This document shows positions 1-9,829 of a stretch of DNA of 64,000 nt, in pieces. Each line of letters begins with the position of its first letter. The stretch's first letter is position 1. The notes beneath the pieces were generated by a model. It made no database searches. It had not been told where the DNA came from and saw only the letters and a program-made list of their open reading frames with translations. Both the position numbers and the translations under genes were made by a program. The DNA is from Protopterus annectens (lineage: Eukaryota; Chordata; Ceratodontiformes; Protopteridae): NCBI RefSeq assembly GCF_019279795.1, contig NC_056733.1:1998438079-1998502078 (forward strand), written 5' to 3'.

Positions 1-887
1 GTACAACTGTGGTTTTGTCCATCTTACTCAATATGGGGCCTGGTTTCCACAATTATTCGAATACCACTGTGCCTCAACACTATCCATCTCCTTCAGATTA
101 ATGTGACATTACAGCAATGCAGTTTCTCACTAACCTTGCAGCTGGAGACCACCCAAGTGAGCACCCCAAGCTATGAAACATGTGAAGCCATAATTTGTCT
201 TTCCTACTTAATGTAAGCGGAACTCTCTTGTTCTGTAAGCAAGCTTCTATCCATCAATCTTTTGTCTAGCATGGGTCAAAACTTCATCCTGAAGCTCAGA
301 TTGCGTTTTGTGGTGGCACCACACATTTTTCAGAAACCACTTCATTTTCCTCATGTGCCATCCTCTGGCCATCAATGAAACCAGCTGTATTACTGATTGG
401 AAGTACTGGGTTGGGAACAAACTTTTCTTGTGGAAGGCAGACCATTTGTTTTTCTATGTCTAGAAGGACTTCTAACAGCAGAAGCCTGCAAGAGTGTTGG
501 ACTAGACTTCATGTTCAGGGAAAATCCCAGATTTTAAAGAAAGGCCATGGTCAAGTAAAACAAATTTTGCCACTCCTTTATAGATTTTGCTTGAATTAGA
601 TAATTTGTCTACACAGGGGTAGATATGCACGCCCTCCATCCTGTAATAGGTACTACTAGAGCCAGATATTTTCTGAATACACTGAGTGCTGTACACATAG
701 GACAAAAAGTGATGCAGAGAATTCAAAATGTTTCTAACCTGCCCTGAAATGAAGATACCGACTGTGTGACTATGGGAAAAGAATGTAGAGTTAAGAGTCC
801 ATGAGATCTAAGGAGCCCACATAAACCAGCAGGGAAAGTATAAGCAGCAGCTTTTGAAAATTAAGCATTTTGAATTTGGGGAAAGAA
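1..887 (-). pseudogene. Old DIRS copy I: RT (3-prime part) and RNase H remnant
   Basis: Strongly eroded reverse transcriptase and RNase H. Translating the minus strand in several frames gives an RT palm segment near 880-830 (a PKFKML-like stretch), then near 640-500 a segment aligning with the region around the catalytic YLDD of the other copies, here degraded to YPCVDK, so the catalytic aspartates are lost. Further down a connection motif (MRKMKWFLKNVW, about 350-310) and RNase H-like pieces (AWGAHLGG, HINLKEM) lead to the window edge. Many stops and frameshifts. It continues at 42,054-42,700 on the far side of H: the upstream piece there ends in RT just before the part found here. It runs off the left edge. 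Seen in sequence; family assignment by homology to the better copies in this window. Confidence 0.7.
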
Positions 888-954
888 TAGTTGTGTAAAA
901 TCTTACCATAACCATAGATGTCCTCCTCCATCATGCTGCAGTATTCTAGTAGGG

Positions 955-1830
955 TGAAAGGAGACTAAGAGCTGGTAAGTCTTCCTAATGCTTTTAGTTT
1001 TGTCCAGGTAGAATCTTAACTGCCTGTGCACATCCCAGGAGTGCAGAATTTTCTCCCCTTCGTTAGAGGGGGAGGGAAAGAAGGTGGGTAACTGGACAGA
1101 CTGGTTAAGAGACAGGTCATTGACCACCTTGGACATAAAAAAGAGGGGTGTGTTCACAGGGTTACCCTGTCTTTGTGAAAGATTGTGTAGGGGGAGCAGG
1201 CTATTAAGGCCTGCAACTCTGACACATTTCTAGCTGAAGTGATGGCTACCAGCAGGATTGCCTTCCATTTACACATATGTAGGGAGGAGGCCCCAGCTGG
1301 TTCAAAAGGGTACTGGGTTAGTTTCTTCTAAGATGAAGTTCAGGTCCCAGAGCAGAGGGATAGGTTTCTTTGGTGGTCTCATGTGTAAGACTCCTTTAAG
1401 GAAGAGCTTTACATCGAGCCTGTCTAACAAGTGAGGGGGCTGATATAGCAGAAAGGTGTACTTTGAAGAATAAGGGAGTCCACCTTTAATTAACTGACAC
1501 ACGTAGGACAGAACCAGGGGGACCTCAGCAGAGCCAAGGTCCCTTCCCTTGTGCAGATACCATTTACTAAATCTTTCCCACTTAGCCAGGTTAGATTTTC
1601 TGGTGGTAGGTTTCCTTGCCTCCCTTAGGACAGAAATCAAGTCCTCTGAGCAGTGGTGTCTGAAAGGGATTAAAGGTTCATCACCCACAGAGTCAGGGAC
1701 AACATCTGCAAGTGTGGGTGTAGAAGAGTTTCTTTGTCTTGTGTCAGTAGGTCCACTTTGTAGGGTAACTTGAAGTGATTGCCCTTGGCTAGCTTGTGAA
1801 GTAGGGGGAACCAGTGCTGCCTTGGCCAGT
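955..1830 (-). pseudogene. H tyrosine recombinase, truncated, catalytic Arg lost
   Basis: Tyrosine recombinase (integrase-like DNA strand transferase) that would insert the circular DIRS DNA. The N-terminal core-binding domain (EARKPTTRKSNLAKWERF) is readable in one frame at about 1,640-1,580, and the catalytic domain continues in another frame to about 960. The box that reads SARRVSEL in the sibling copies is SARNVSEL here (about 1,210-1,233): the second Arg, the family's first catalytic Arg, is Asn. The protein stops after QLLVSF, so the HxxR box and nucleophilic Tyr are absent. A frameshift lies between about 1,160 and 1,300. Certainly dead. Confidence 0.8.
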
Positions 1831-2500
1831 GGGGAGTCACTAACAAGATTTTTGGTTTGTCCTTCTGTATTTTCAGGAGGACTTTCTGAATCAGTGGGAA
1901 TGGGGGAGGGAGGGGTGCATAAAGGAACTTCCCCTCCCAAGAGATGCTGAAAGCGTCCACTCTCCATGCTAGAAGGGAGTAGACTTTTGAGCAGAAGGTC
2001 TGCACAGTTGCCTGTTCTACGGGAAGGCAAACAGGTCTATTTGTGGAGCACCCCACCGGTGGACTATGTCCAGGAAGAACTCTCTGTTCAGCATCCATTC
2101 ATGGTGAAGCAAGGAGGTCCTGCTCAAGAGATCTGCTTGGTGGTTGCCCTGTGAGGGGATGTAAGCCACCTGCAGCACTAAGTTGTGGCGGGAGGCTAGG
2201 TTCCATATCAGCAGGGTTAATCTGCACAGCTGAGAGGCCTTTGTTCCTCCCTGTTTGTTGAGGTACCACATAACCGTGGTGTTGTCAGTCACTATCAGGA
2301 GCACAACTGGAACCAGAAGGGGAAGAAATATTTTCAGTGCTAAGAAGACGGTTGTCATTTCCCTGATATTGATGTTCTTGGCCTGTACAGAGGGATGCCA
2401 CTTTTCTTGGATCCTGTAGGAAGCCAGGGATGGTCCCAAACCTGAATCTGAGGCATCTGTACACATTGTTTGGGTTGGGGTGGGTGGTTGTAGAGGGATT
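1670..2500 (-). pseudogene. H RNase H and Dam-like methyltransferase domains
   Basis: RNase H is readable from about 2,466: TDAS (first Asp), NINIREM (Glu), VTDNTTVMWYLNKQGG (Asp) and QADLLSR (last Asp) are all present, so the catalytic residues survive here. The following domain starts WGAPQIDLFA and, after a frameshift near 2,030, continues with ATVQTFCSKV, WRVDAFSISW and then APLPPPFPLIQKVLLKI. This matches the Dam-like region known from DIRS elements, with an LPPPFP-type motif where true Dam enzymes have NPPY. It would act on cDNA or RNA-DNA hybrids in the particle; the role of the MT domain in DIRS is unproven. Confidence 0.7.
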
Positions 2501-2559
2501 CCTGGGTTTAGTTAAACTTGCTGGATCAACCAGCTGATTTCTGCCTTTAGACAGGAAAG

Positions 2560-3580
2560 GAGGGTAATGACTTGCTCTAAAAGGGATGAAGATGTTGGGC
2601 CCAGATGCTTTTGAGATACCACTGAAGCTTGCGGATGTGCACTCTTGCCAGTGGTAGCATGGGGATGGTAGCTTTCATTAAACCCAGGAGACGGAGGAAT
2701 TGCCTTGCCGTCACCTTCTGGGATACTAGGGTTACCTGAAAGTGGGAAGTCACAGAAAGAACCTTGTCCTGTGGGAGAAAGGCCTTCATACAGTCTGTTC
2801 TGATTCTGCAGCCTAGGAAGATCTTATCTTGGCCTGGGACCAGGGAGGACTGTGCCAGGTTGATGGTGAAAGGGACATGAAGTGTAGATGCCTTGAGAGA
2901 GTGTATCTGGACTGTGCCAGAATCAGGATGTCGTCCAGATAAGGGTAAATCTAGACTCCCTGGGTTCTGCAAAAGGCAACTGATGGGGCTAGGCATTTTG
3001 TAAAGACTCTGGGGGGGTGTGGATAAACTAATGGGGAAGGCAATAAATTGGAAGTGAGAGAAGGTCCAGAGAAATGTAGGAATTGTTTGTCAGAGTTCCT
3101 GTTGGGTATGTGCAGGTAGGCATCTTTTAGATCTAGGGTGGCCATGAAAGCTTTGGCTGGAATTAGGGGCAGTAGAGTGGGAAGAGAAAGCATTTTGAAG
3201 GAGGGTACCTGAAGGTGAAGATTTAGGTAGGACAGGTCTAAGATGGGTCCCCAGGGCCCATCTTTTCTGAGGACCAGGAAGAGACGGGAGTAGAACCCCT
3301 TTCCTTCTTGTACTGAGGGGGCAAATTCTATGGTGCCTAGCTTTAGAAGGTCTGCCAGAATTTGTGGCATGAGGCGGGCCTGGTTTCTGGGAGGGAATGG
3401 AATGCCTTTCCTTTGGGGGGTTTACTTTCCAAGATAGGAATTACTCTTTTTGGATAATGCACAAGTCCCATTGGTCTGTGGTGATGGATTCCCAAAGGGA
3501 AGACTGTGGGGAAAAGCAGTCACACATTATTGGGGCTTCCTCTCTCCTGAAAGGATTGTCTAGGCTAATGAGGTGGAGCA
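2560..3580 (-). pseudogene. H reverse transcriptase
   Basis: RT of the YR-retrotransposon type. The N-terminal part (TDQWDLCII, about 3,490-3,460) is joined by a frameshift to an open stretch at 3,370-2,951 with FYSRLFLVLRKDG, PSFKMLSLPTLLPL, ATLDLKDAYLHI and FTKCLAPSVAFC. Just before the catalytic box a stop follows QGV; the box itself reads IYPYLDDILI (about 2,945-2,915) and is intact. A second open stretch, 2,996-2,577, carries the thumb and connection region down to IRKLQWYLKSIW. At least one stop and one frameshift interrupt the frame. Confidence 0.8.
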
Positions 3581-3599
3581 GAAGGGATGGAGGTAGTGA

Positions 3600-5064
3600 G
3601 TCTTCTGGTCCCCCTTCTACATCTAGAAGAGGAGGTAGAAGCCTAAGGATTACATATCACAAAGGTAGCTTTGGCAGGGTAGTTTGTATAAAACTTGGGA
3701 ATGGGTGAAATCAGAAGATGCTTTATGTCCAGTACTACTTTACATTTTTCCTGCAGATTTTTGAAAAGGTCTGCAGAATGTTTACCAAAAAGGACATTGG
3801 TCCAGTGGTGCATCCAGGATCTTGGACTTGAAATCCTCTGGGAGTTTCTGAAGTCTTAGCCAAGAGTACCTCCTGAGAACACAGGCAGATGCTGTAGCTC
3901 TGGCAGATGCTTCTGCAGCACTGTAGCTGCATCTGATGGAGTGTCTGGCTACCTGTTGGGCCAAGGAGAGCTTGGATGTACTGTCAGGTCTTAATGGTGC
4001 TGTCAGGCAAAGATGACAGCATGGAGAAGGCTTGCGAAACCAAGTCTTGTGCGCAGTCATATGGGTTTGATAATTTATGGCCCTGAAGGCCAAAGTGGAA
4101 GTATATACCTTCTTTCCCATCCAATCCATACACTTGCTATCTTTACCTGTGGGTAGGAGGGAGGCAGCAGTCTAGATTGCTTAACTGCAGTGGTGGCAAT
4201 CACAGCTGGGTGCAACAAGGGTGGCTTAACCAGGAATTTCTGGTATAGTACTTTATAAAAGCGGTCAGGATGCTTGGGGACTGGGGATTGGGAGTCTGGA
4301 TCCTTAGAAGCTGAGTTGAAGGCATCCAAGTAAGCAGGTAGAACCAGGGGGACCGTCGGGGGGTGTTTTTACTTGCAGCAGCTCTAAGAACCTTTTTTGG
4401 GTATCAGTCATTTGGGACATATCCTATTTAAAATAATCCTTCATCTTGGTGATGGTCTCAACACACATAATATACTCAGGAGGAAAATCCTCTTCCACAG
4501 ATTCCTCATCTGGACAGTAATATTCCTGGGGAAGGCAATCTGACACACATATGAAATAGACTCTTCTGAGGAAGAGAAGAAGAATCATGCTCTTCCTCCC
4601 TGACATGAGGGGTCATGGGTGGGAGGGAAGAGAAAGGAGGCCTAGGGCTCAACATATGCAGAGTGTGTGGGGGGCTGTGCCTGAAGGCCTGAGAACCATA
4701 AAGGCATGCATGAGTGAGGAAGTGAAGGCCTGCCGGTTTGGTGTTACATCCGTAGAAGAGGAAGTACGTTTAGTTTTCTGCTTCTTTTTGACCGAGGTGG
4801 AAGCAGGGAGCAGCCTGGCGTTGGGTTTGGAGGTCAACAAATCCGAAGTCAAGATCCAGGTCGGAGGTACTCCAGAAACTGGTTCCCTCTCGCCCAAAGT
4901 CATTGTCTGGATAAGCTCCGAGGACATGCCGGTTGTCGGCTGTGCAATGGCTTCCTCAAGGGACGTCATTGCAGTTGACGGATCCGCTGAGCGCACCTCA
5001 ACCCCTAGACTAGCAGCTGGCCGGGCATCAGTAAGCAGAGCGGGAGGTGAGCAAGGCCTAGGAA
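3600..5064 (-). pseudogene. H gag, main part (downstream of F)
   Basis: Gag-like structural protein continuing from 41,473-41,730 across the F insertion. The first 400 bases on the minus strand are Ser/Thr/Pro-rich (ADPSTAMTSLEEA, 5,064-4,650), followed by an acidic tract (DEESVEEDFPPEY, about 4,530-4,490). Then comes the region that in the other copies reads WGKKVYTSATLAVRALNCQ (here WERRYILPLWPSGP and FRAINYQTHM) and a helical C-terminal segment with SIRCSYSAAEASARA and LPEDFKSKILDAPLDQ. Four or more frameshifts. A plus-strand open frame at 4,587-5,243 is only its antisense shadow. Confidence 0.65.
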
Positions 5065-5388
5065 AAGTACTGTTCGGTACACTTACCATAAATGTAGATG
5101 TTAGAGTGTATTCACTGTTGCAGTCATCACATTTGGGTAATCCTGCCAGGGGTAGCCCTCAGTCGACTCAAATACCAGAGGCAATGTATTTCTGTGTCGG
5201 TTGCTGTCGCTCCAGGACTAACGTCAGGTCGTCAGAGGTATAAAATAAGGCAGCCGCCGCCATCACATCAGTTTTTCTTGCCGTGTCATCAGCCTCCACT
5301 ACGGAGCTAGGTTATGGTGGAAGAAAACAAAGTAAATACCAAAAATTCCTTGTGAGAAGAGAGAGACAAAGGGGATGGAGGGAAGGAA
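5065..5388 (-). repeat. F right ITR and spacer, cut by A
   Basis: Right inverted terminal repeat of F: terminus AAGTACTG... through ATGTTAGAGTG, then the CAGTCG..., CGTCAGGTCGTCAG and TATAAAAT promoter part (5,215-5,250), then part of the spacer to 5,388. The rest of the spacer and the ICR lie at 30,708-30,820, on the other side of A. The terminus has GTTAGAG where the other copies have GTTCGAG, and the ICR at 30,740 has the matching CTCTAAC. Confidence 0.85.
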
Positions 5389-5760
5389 AAGTACAGTTGT
5401 GTACACTTACCATAAATGTAGATGTTAAGGGTATTCACTGTTGCAGTCATCACATTTGGGTTATCTGCTTGCAGTAGCCCTCAGTAGGCCTGATATCAAA
5501 GTCTTTGGTCCTGCGTCAGTTACTGCCTCATCCTCCATGACGTCATAATGGGAAGCAATTGTATACAAGTTTACACCTCCAACAAAAAGCAAATACACCA
5601 AAAAGCTTTAAGCATAGTAAATCAGAATAGAGGTATAGTCAACAGAAGTCAGGGGGCTGGTGAGAGGGTAACCAGGACTGCAACAGTGAATACACTCGAG
5701 TGTACACAACTGTACTATGTTCTTCGTGTTTCACTGTTGCAGTCTTCACATTTGGGTAGA
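5389..5760 (-). repeat. A right ITR, spacer and ICR
   Basis: Right ITR 5,389-5,545 with a perfect TGACGTCA at 5,538-5,545, AT-rich spacer, then the ICR at 5,673-5,757. The ICR is the inverted complement of the right terminus directly followed by that of the left terminus, i.e. the sequence expected across a circle junction. About 20 bases (the ACATCTACATTTATGG part) are missing after CACTCGA, so this ICR is damaged. Confidence 0.8.
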
Positions 5761-5789
5761 TTCCCAAAGCTAAGGAAGGGAGGAGGAAT

Positions 5790-6830
5790 TTAGATAGCAT
5801 TAGGACTAGCTATAAGGCCATGCAGGACTGCAGTGGCAAAGCCAGCTCTAGATTTAGAGAAAATTGACAAATGGTAATGCTTGGTGAAAAATATGTACAG
5901 AACTCCAGCTAGCAGCTTGTAGGATGTCCCTGATAGGGACACCTCTGAGAAAGGCTGTAGAGGTAGATGCAGCCCTGGCTGAATGGGGTCTAATACCCTG
6001 TGGGATAGGTTTTCCATGGTGCTTATAGCAGAAATGAATGCAATGGCCTATCCATTTAGAAATAGTTTGCTTTGAAATAACCTTTCCCTCTGTCCCAGCA
6101 GCAAATGCCACCAGCAGTTCAGATTTCCTTTGAGGTTTAGTCCTGTCCAAGTAAAATCTAAGTTGCCTGTGCACATCTAAGGAATGCAGTATCCTTTCCC
6201 CTTTGTTCTGTGGATTAGAAAAGAAGGGTGGCTAATGAATGGATTAAGAGCCACACTGGATACCACTTTGGGCATGGAGGGATTGGTCCTGAGGGACACC
6301 CTGTCCGCATGAAAGATGATGAAAGGCTCCACTGCCATAAGGGTCTGTAATTCAGATACCCTTCTTGCTGAAGTGATTGCTAAAAGGAAGGCTGTTTTCC
6401 AAGAAAGGAATTTTAACTCTGCAGTTGCAGCTGGCTCAAAAGGAGGAAGAGTGAGTTTTTCCAATACAAAGTTAAGGTCCCAGGCTGGAGTTGGGGCTCT
6501 CCGGGGTGGTCTTAAGTTTTTGGCCCCTCTGAGGAACTGCTTGAGCGGTGGATGAGAGAAGAGGGGTGGTTCTGTGTTGTAATGAGCTGAAATGGCTGAG
6601 GCATGAATTTTGATGGAAGGAAAAAGAAAGACCCTTGTGAAGCATCTCAGTTAAGTATTGAAGAATACAAGGTAAATTCGGAGCTGCTGTGCCCATCCCT
6701 TGAGTTTGGTTCCAAGCACAGAATCTTTTCCATTTTTCAGCATAAGATTTTCTAATACTAGGCCTCCTTCCCCCCCAAAATGACATCCAACACTTTTTTA
6801 CTGAGGGATGGTAACAGACAGATTAGGAAA
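5790..6830 (-). pseudogene. A tyrosine recombinase
   Basis: The N-terminal domain (GRRPSIRKSYAEKWKRFCAW) is readable from 6,786 and the catalytic domain from 6,464. SARRVSEL keeps the first catalytic Arg, HSAR keeps the HxxR box, and TKHYHL with the nucleophilic Tyr is present but in another frame near 5,880. Frameshifts lie near 6,610, 6,470, 6,240 and 5,900. All catalytic residues are encoded but not in one frame. Confidence 0.8.
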
Positions 6831-6834
6831 TTAG

Positions 6835-7610
6835 CTAGGCTGCCAGGTTCAGGGTTTGAAGCTGAGGGTGCAGAATCTGGCTCTCCTGCTGTGACAGCAG
6901 GGTAGGGGTCTGAGGCAGGTGCCATGGAGCAGCAGTGATGCACTGCGCAAGAGGTGGTACCAGTGTTGGAGTGGCTAGTCTTGTGCAATCAGTATCGTCC
7001 TTGGTTTGTCCTGTTTGAGCTTTAGTAGTACTTTGGAGATGCAGAGGAGGAAAGGCATAAACCGATAGATTTTTCCAGCTGAAGGACACAGCATCCACTT
7101 TCCAAGCTTGTTTGTGGGGAGTCCTTGTGCAGAATTTGTCCAATTGGTAGTTCTGGTGGGAGACAAAAAGGTCTACATCTGGGTTCCCCCATTTGTTTAT
7201 CAACAAGTTGAAAGTCTTTGGTTCCAGTTTCCACTCGTGCAGGTCCATGAGATTTCTGCTTAGTTCATCTGCCAGAGTATTTAGTTTTCCTGGCAGGAAT
7301 TGAGCCTGTAGATGCACTTGGTAGCTCAAGGATGTGTTCCACAGAGCCATGGCTAATCTGCAGAGGGGTTAAGAATGGGTACCCCCCCTGCTTGCTTATG
7401 TACCACATAACAGTGGTGTTGTCCGTCTTAACCATTAATTGTCCTGGAAGAATGTGGTCCTTGAAGGCTGTAAAATCATTCTGTACAGCTAACATTTCTT
7501 TTTGATTGATAAGCAGGTGCATTTGACTTGGGTTCCATTTGCCCTGAATGCACTTCCCTGCCAGGTGAGCCCCCCATGCACAGTCTGATGAGTCTTGCTG
7601 TTAGGGTTTG
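6835..7610 (-). pseudogene. A RNase H and Dam-like domain
   Basis: RNase H pieces: LINQKEMLAV and VKTDNTTVMWYISKQGG (7,522-7,380), then after a frameshift NTLADELSRN (about 7,290-7,260), followed by the Dam-like region WGNPDVDLFVSHQNYQL, WKVDAVSFSW and YAFPPL down to about 7,020. The motif is AFPP rather than NPP, as in all copies here. The linker to the YR follows. At least two frameshifts. Confidence 0.75.
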
Positions 7611-8201
7611 GGTGTCAGGGGGTAGAGTGAATGGTAGTCCCTTGTTTTGGTGGCAGGCCTCTGCCCACCAAAGGAACTCTAACCGTAGGCAATGCATGAT
7701 AGGAATCATTGCTTCTATATCCTGGAATGCTGACACCATAGGCTTTTTAGATACCATTGTAGTTTCCTCATATGCAGTACTGCATATGGAATTAGTAGAA
7801 TGCAGAAGGCCATGAACCCCAAGGCTTGCAGTATTTGCCTTGCAGACAGCAGGGTTTTTGTGGCCATTAGTCTGATGCAAGTTGTCAAATGAATTTGTTG
7901 CTCTGGCGTGAGAAAAGCCATCTGGGAAGTTGTGCTCAAGCTTGCGCCCAGGGATATAATTTGTCGACAGGGTACCAAGATGTGACTTATTTTCGTTTAC
8001 TGTGTAACCCAGACAAGTTAGCACCTTTTGTACAAATGCCAGATGATTCAAAAGTATATCCTGGCTTTCTGCCTGAATTAGACAATTGTCCAGTTATGGG
8101 TATATTTGAATATTTCTTTGCCTGCAAAAAGCAGTGACTGGAGCTAGGCACTGGGTGAATACCCTGGGCACAGTAGATAAGCCAAAGGGCAGTGCAAAGA
8201 A
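7610..8201 (-). pseudogene. A reverse transcriptase, downstream half (below B)
   Basis: Continues the RT broken at 28,066 by insertion B. Reading frame: ALPFGLS..., FTQCLAPVTAFC, then IYP, a stop, and LDN where the active-site YLDD should be (about 8,083-8,100): Tyr is replaced by a stop and the last Asp by Asn. Thumb (HLAFVQKVLTCLGYTVNENKSHLG) and connection (HMRKLQWYLKSLWCQHS) follow in shifted frames. Catalytically dead apart from the insertion. Confidence 0.8.
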
Positions 8202-8692
8202 AGTACAGTTCTGTACCTACCATAAATTTAGATGTTCGAGTGTATTCACTGTTGCAGTCATTACACTTGGGTTATCCTGCTGGCAGGCTACCCGCAGTCG
8301 GCCTGAGTTCCAAAGTCTAAGTCCGGCATTGGTTGCTGTCGCCTCCTCCCTGACGTCAGTGCACCAGGGGTATAAAAGATGCAGCCGACACCATTTTCTT
8401 CAGTTTTTCTTGCCCCCAGATGTCAGGTGCCCCTAAAATGGTAGGCTCACTAATGCCAATAAGCATGCATAACCAAAAAACATGTTTTCCTTCATTTACA
8501 AGCAAATACACCACATGGGTTGTATAGAATAGAGAAGTACAGATAAGTCCCAGCAAGGAAAAGGGGGGTTGTGGGAGGGTAACCCGGAATGCAACAGTGA
8601 ATACACTCGAACATCTACATTTATGGTAGATACACAACTGTACTATATTCGTGTTTCACTGTTTCAGTCATGACACTTGGGTTGAATCCCAA
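8202..8692 (-). repeat. B right ITR, spacer and ICR
   Basis: Right ITR 8,202-8,430 is the inverted copy of the left ITR at 27,850-28,065, including TGACGTCA and TATAAAAG. The spacer holds no gene. The ICR (8,588-8,692) is the complement of the right terminus (to ACAACTGTACT at 8,645) fused to the complement of the left terminus (CGTGTTTCACTG...CACTTGGGTT). In the DIRS-1 model this region templates joining of the two ends into a circle. Confidence 0.9.
8351..8378 (+). promoter_or_regulatory. CRE-like site and TATA box, B right ITR
   Basis: Perfect TGACGTCA at 8,351-8,358 and TATAAAAG at 8,371-8,378, reading on the plus strand into the element, i.e. antisense to its genes. The inverted counterpart is at 27,920-27,946. 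Confidence 0.6.
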
Positions 8693-8714
8693 AGCTATGG
8701 TTGGGAGGCTGGTG

Positions 8715-9722
8715 CTAAATAGGATTAGTAGAGGCTACCAGGCCCTGCAGAACTGCAGTAGCAAAGCCTGCCCTGGATTTAGAGAAGAGAGGTAATTGAT
8801 AGTGTTTTGTGAAAGTATGCACTGAACTCCAAGTTGCAGCCTCTAAGATGTCTTTGGTTGGTACTCCTCTGAGGAAGGCTGCTGAAGTGGCTGCTGCTCT
8901 GGTGGAATGTGGCCTAATGCCCTTAGGCACTGATTTGCCATGCTGTGAATAGCAGAAGCGAATGCAGTGGCCTATCCGCTTTGAAATAGTCTGCTTAGAG
9001 ATGTGCTTTCCTTGTGATGCTGCAGCATATGCTACTAGAAATTGTTAATTCTTGCTGAAAGCTTTGGTTCTGTCCAAGTAGAAGCATAGCGGTCTGTGAA
9101 TGTCCAAAGAAAGCAGAAGTCTCTCACCCTTATTCTGTGGGTTTGGGGAAAAGGTAGACAAGTGAATTGTTTGGTTAAGAGCCACACTGGACACTACCTT
9201 AGGCATAAATGTAGGGTTCGTCTTCGGAGAAACCCTGTCAGGATGGAAAATGATAAAAGGTTCCACAGCCAAGAGTGCCTGTAACTCTGAGACTCGTCTA
9301 GCGGAGGTAATTGCTACAAGCAAAGCTGTTTTCCAGGATAAGAATTTTATATCAGCTGCAGAGGCTGGCTCAAACGGAGGTAGTGTAAGTTTCTCAAAGA
9401 CATAGTTGAGGTCCCATGTAGGAATTGGTGCTCTCCTTGGGGGTCTTGTGTTTTTGGCCCCTCTGAGGTGCTTCCTTAGTAATGGATGAGAAAAAATAGG
9501 TGGTTCTGTATTGTAATGAGCTGAAATGGCAGAGACATGAATCTTAATTGATGAAAAGGAAAGGCCTTTATCCAGCATCTCAGTCAAGTACTGCAAAATC
9601 TGAGGAATATTTGGAACAATCGTGTCAATACTTTGTGCCTGGTTCCAATCACAGAATCTCTTCCATTTTTCTGCATAAGATTTTCTGGTGCTAGGCCTCC
9701 TGGCCTCCCAAATAACATCCAT
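8715..9722 (-). pseudogene. B tyrosine recombinase, one nonsense codon
   Basis: Best-preserved YR here. One frame runs from MDVIWEARRPSTRKSYAEKW (9,722) to LVASTNPI and a stop at 8,715, broken only by a TAA near 9,045 (after AFSKN). Domain order: core-binding region (KGLSFSSIKIHVSAISAHYN), catalytic domain with SARRVSEL (first Arg), HSTR (His and second Arg), ATWSSVHTFTKHY (Trp/His and nucleophilic Tyr). All catalytic residues are present, so a single substitution inactivates it. The true start is probably further upstream, because the same frame overlaps the RT gene in related copies. Confidence 0.85.
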
Positions 9723-9829
9723 GACTGTTTTAGAGAGAGGTATGGCTGTGCAGTATCTGACTGTTTTGTTGGGTCAATAAGTGAGGAATTTGAGGTAATG
9801 TTCAAGCTGGGCTTTGAGACAAGCTCTTT

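Noticed and set aside
4587-5243. Plus-strand 218-codon open frame
   Set aside because: Antisense to the Ser/Thr-rich gag of H; no motif, and it runs across the F insertion point at 5,065.
8202-8692. A free-standing 490-base MITE with inverted ends
   Set aside because: One side borders the interrupted host and the other always borders the YR of the same DIRS copy. The inner inverted end is the ICR, so this is the 3-prime end of a DIRS element.
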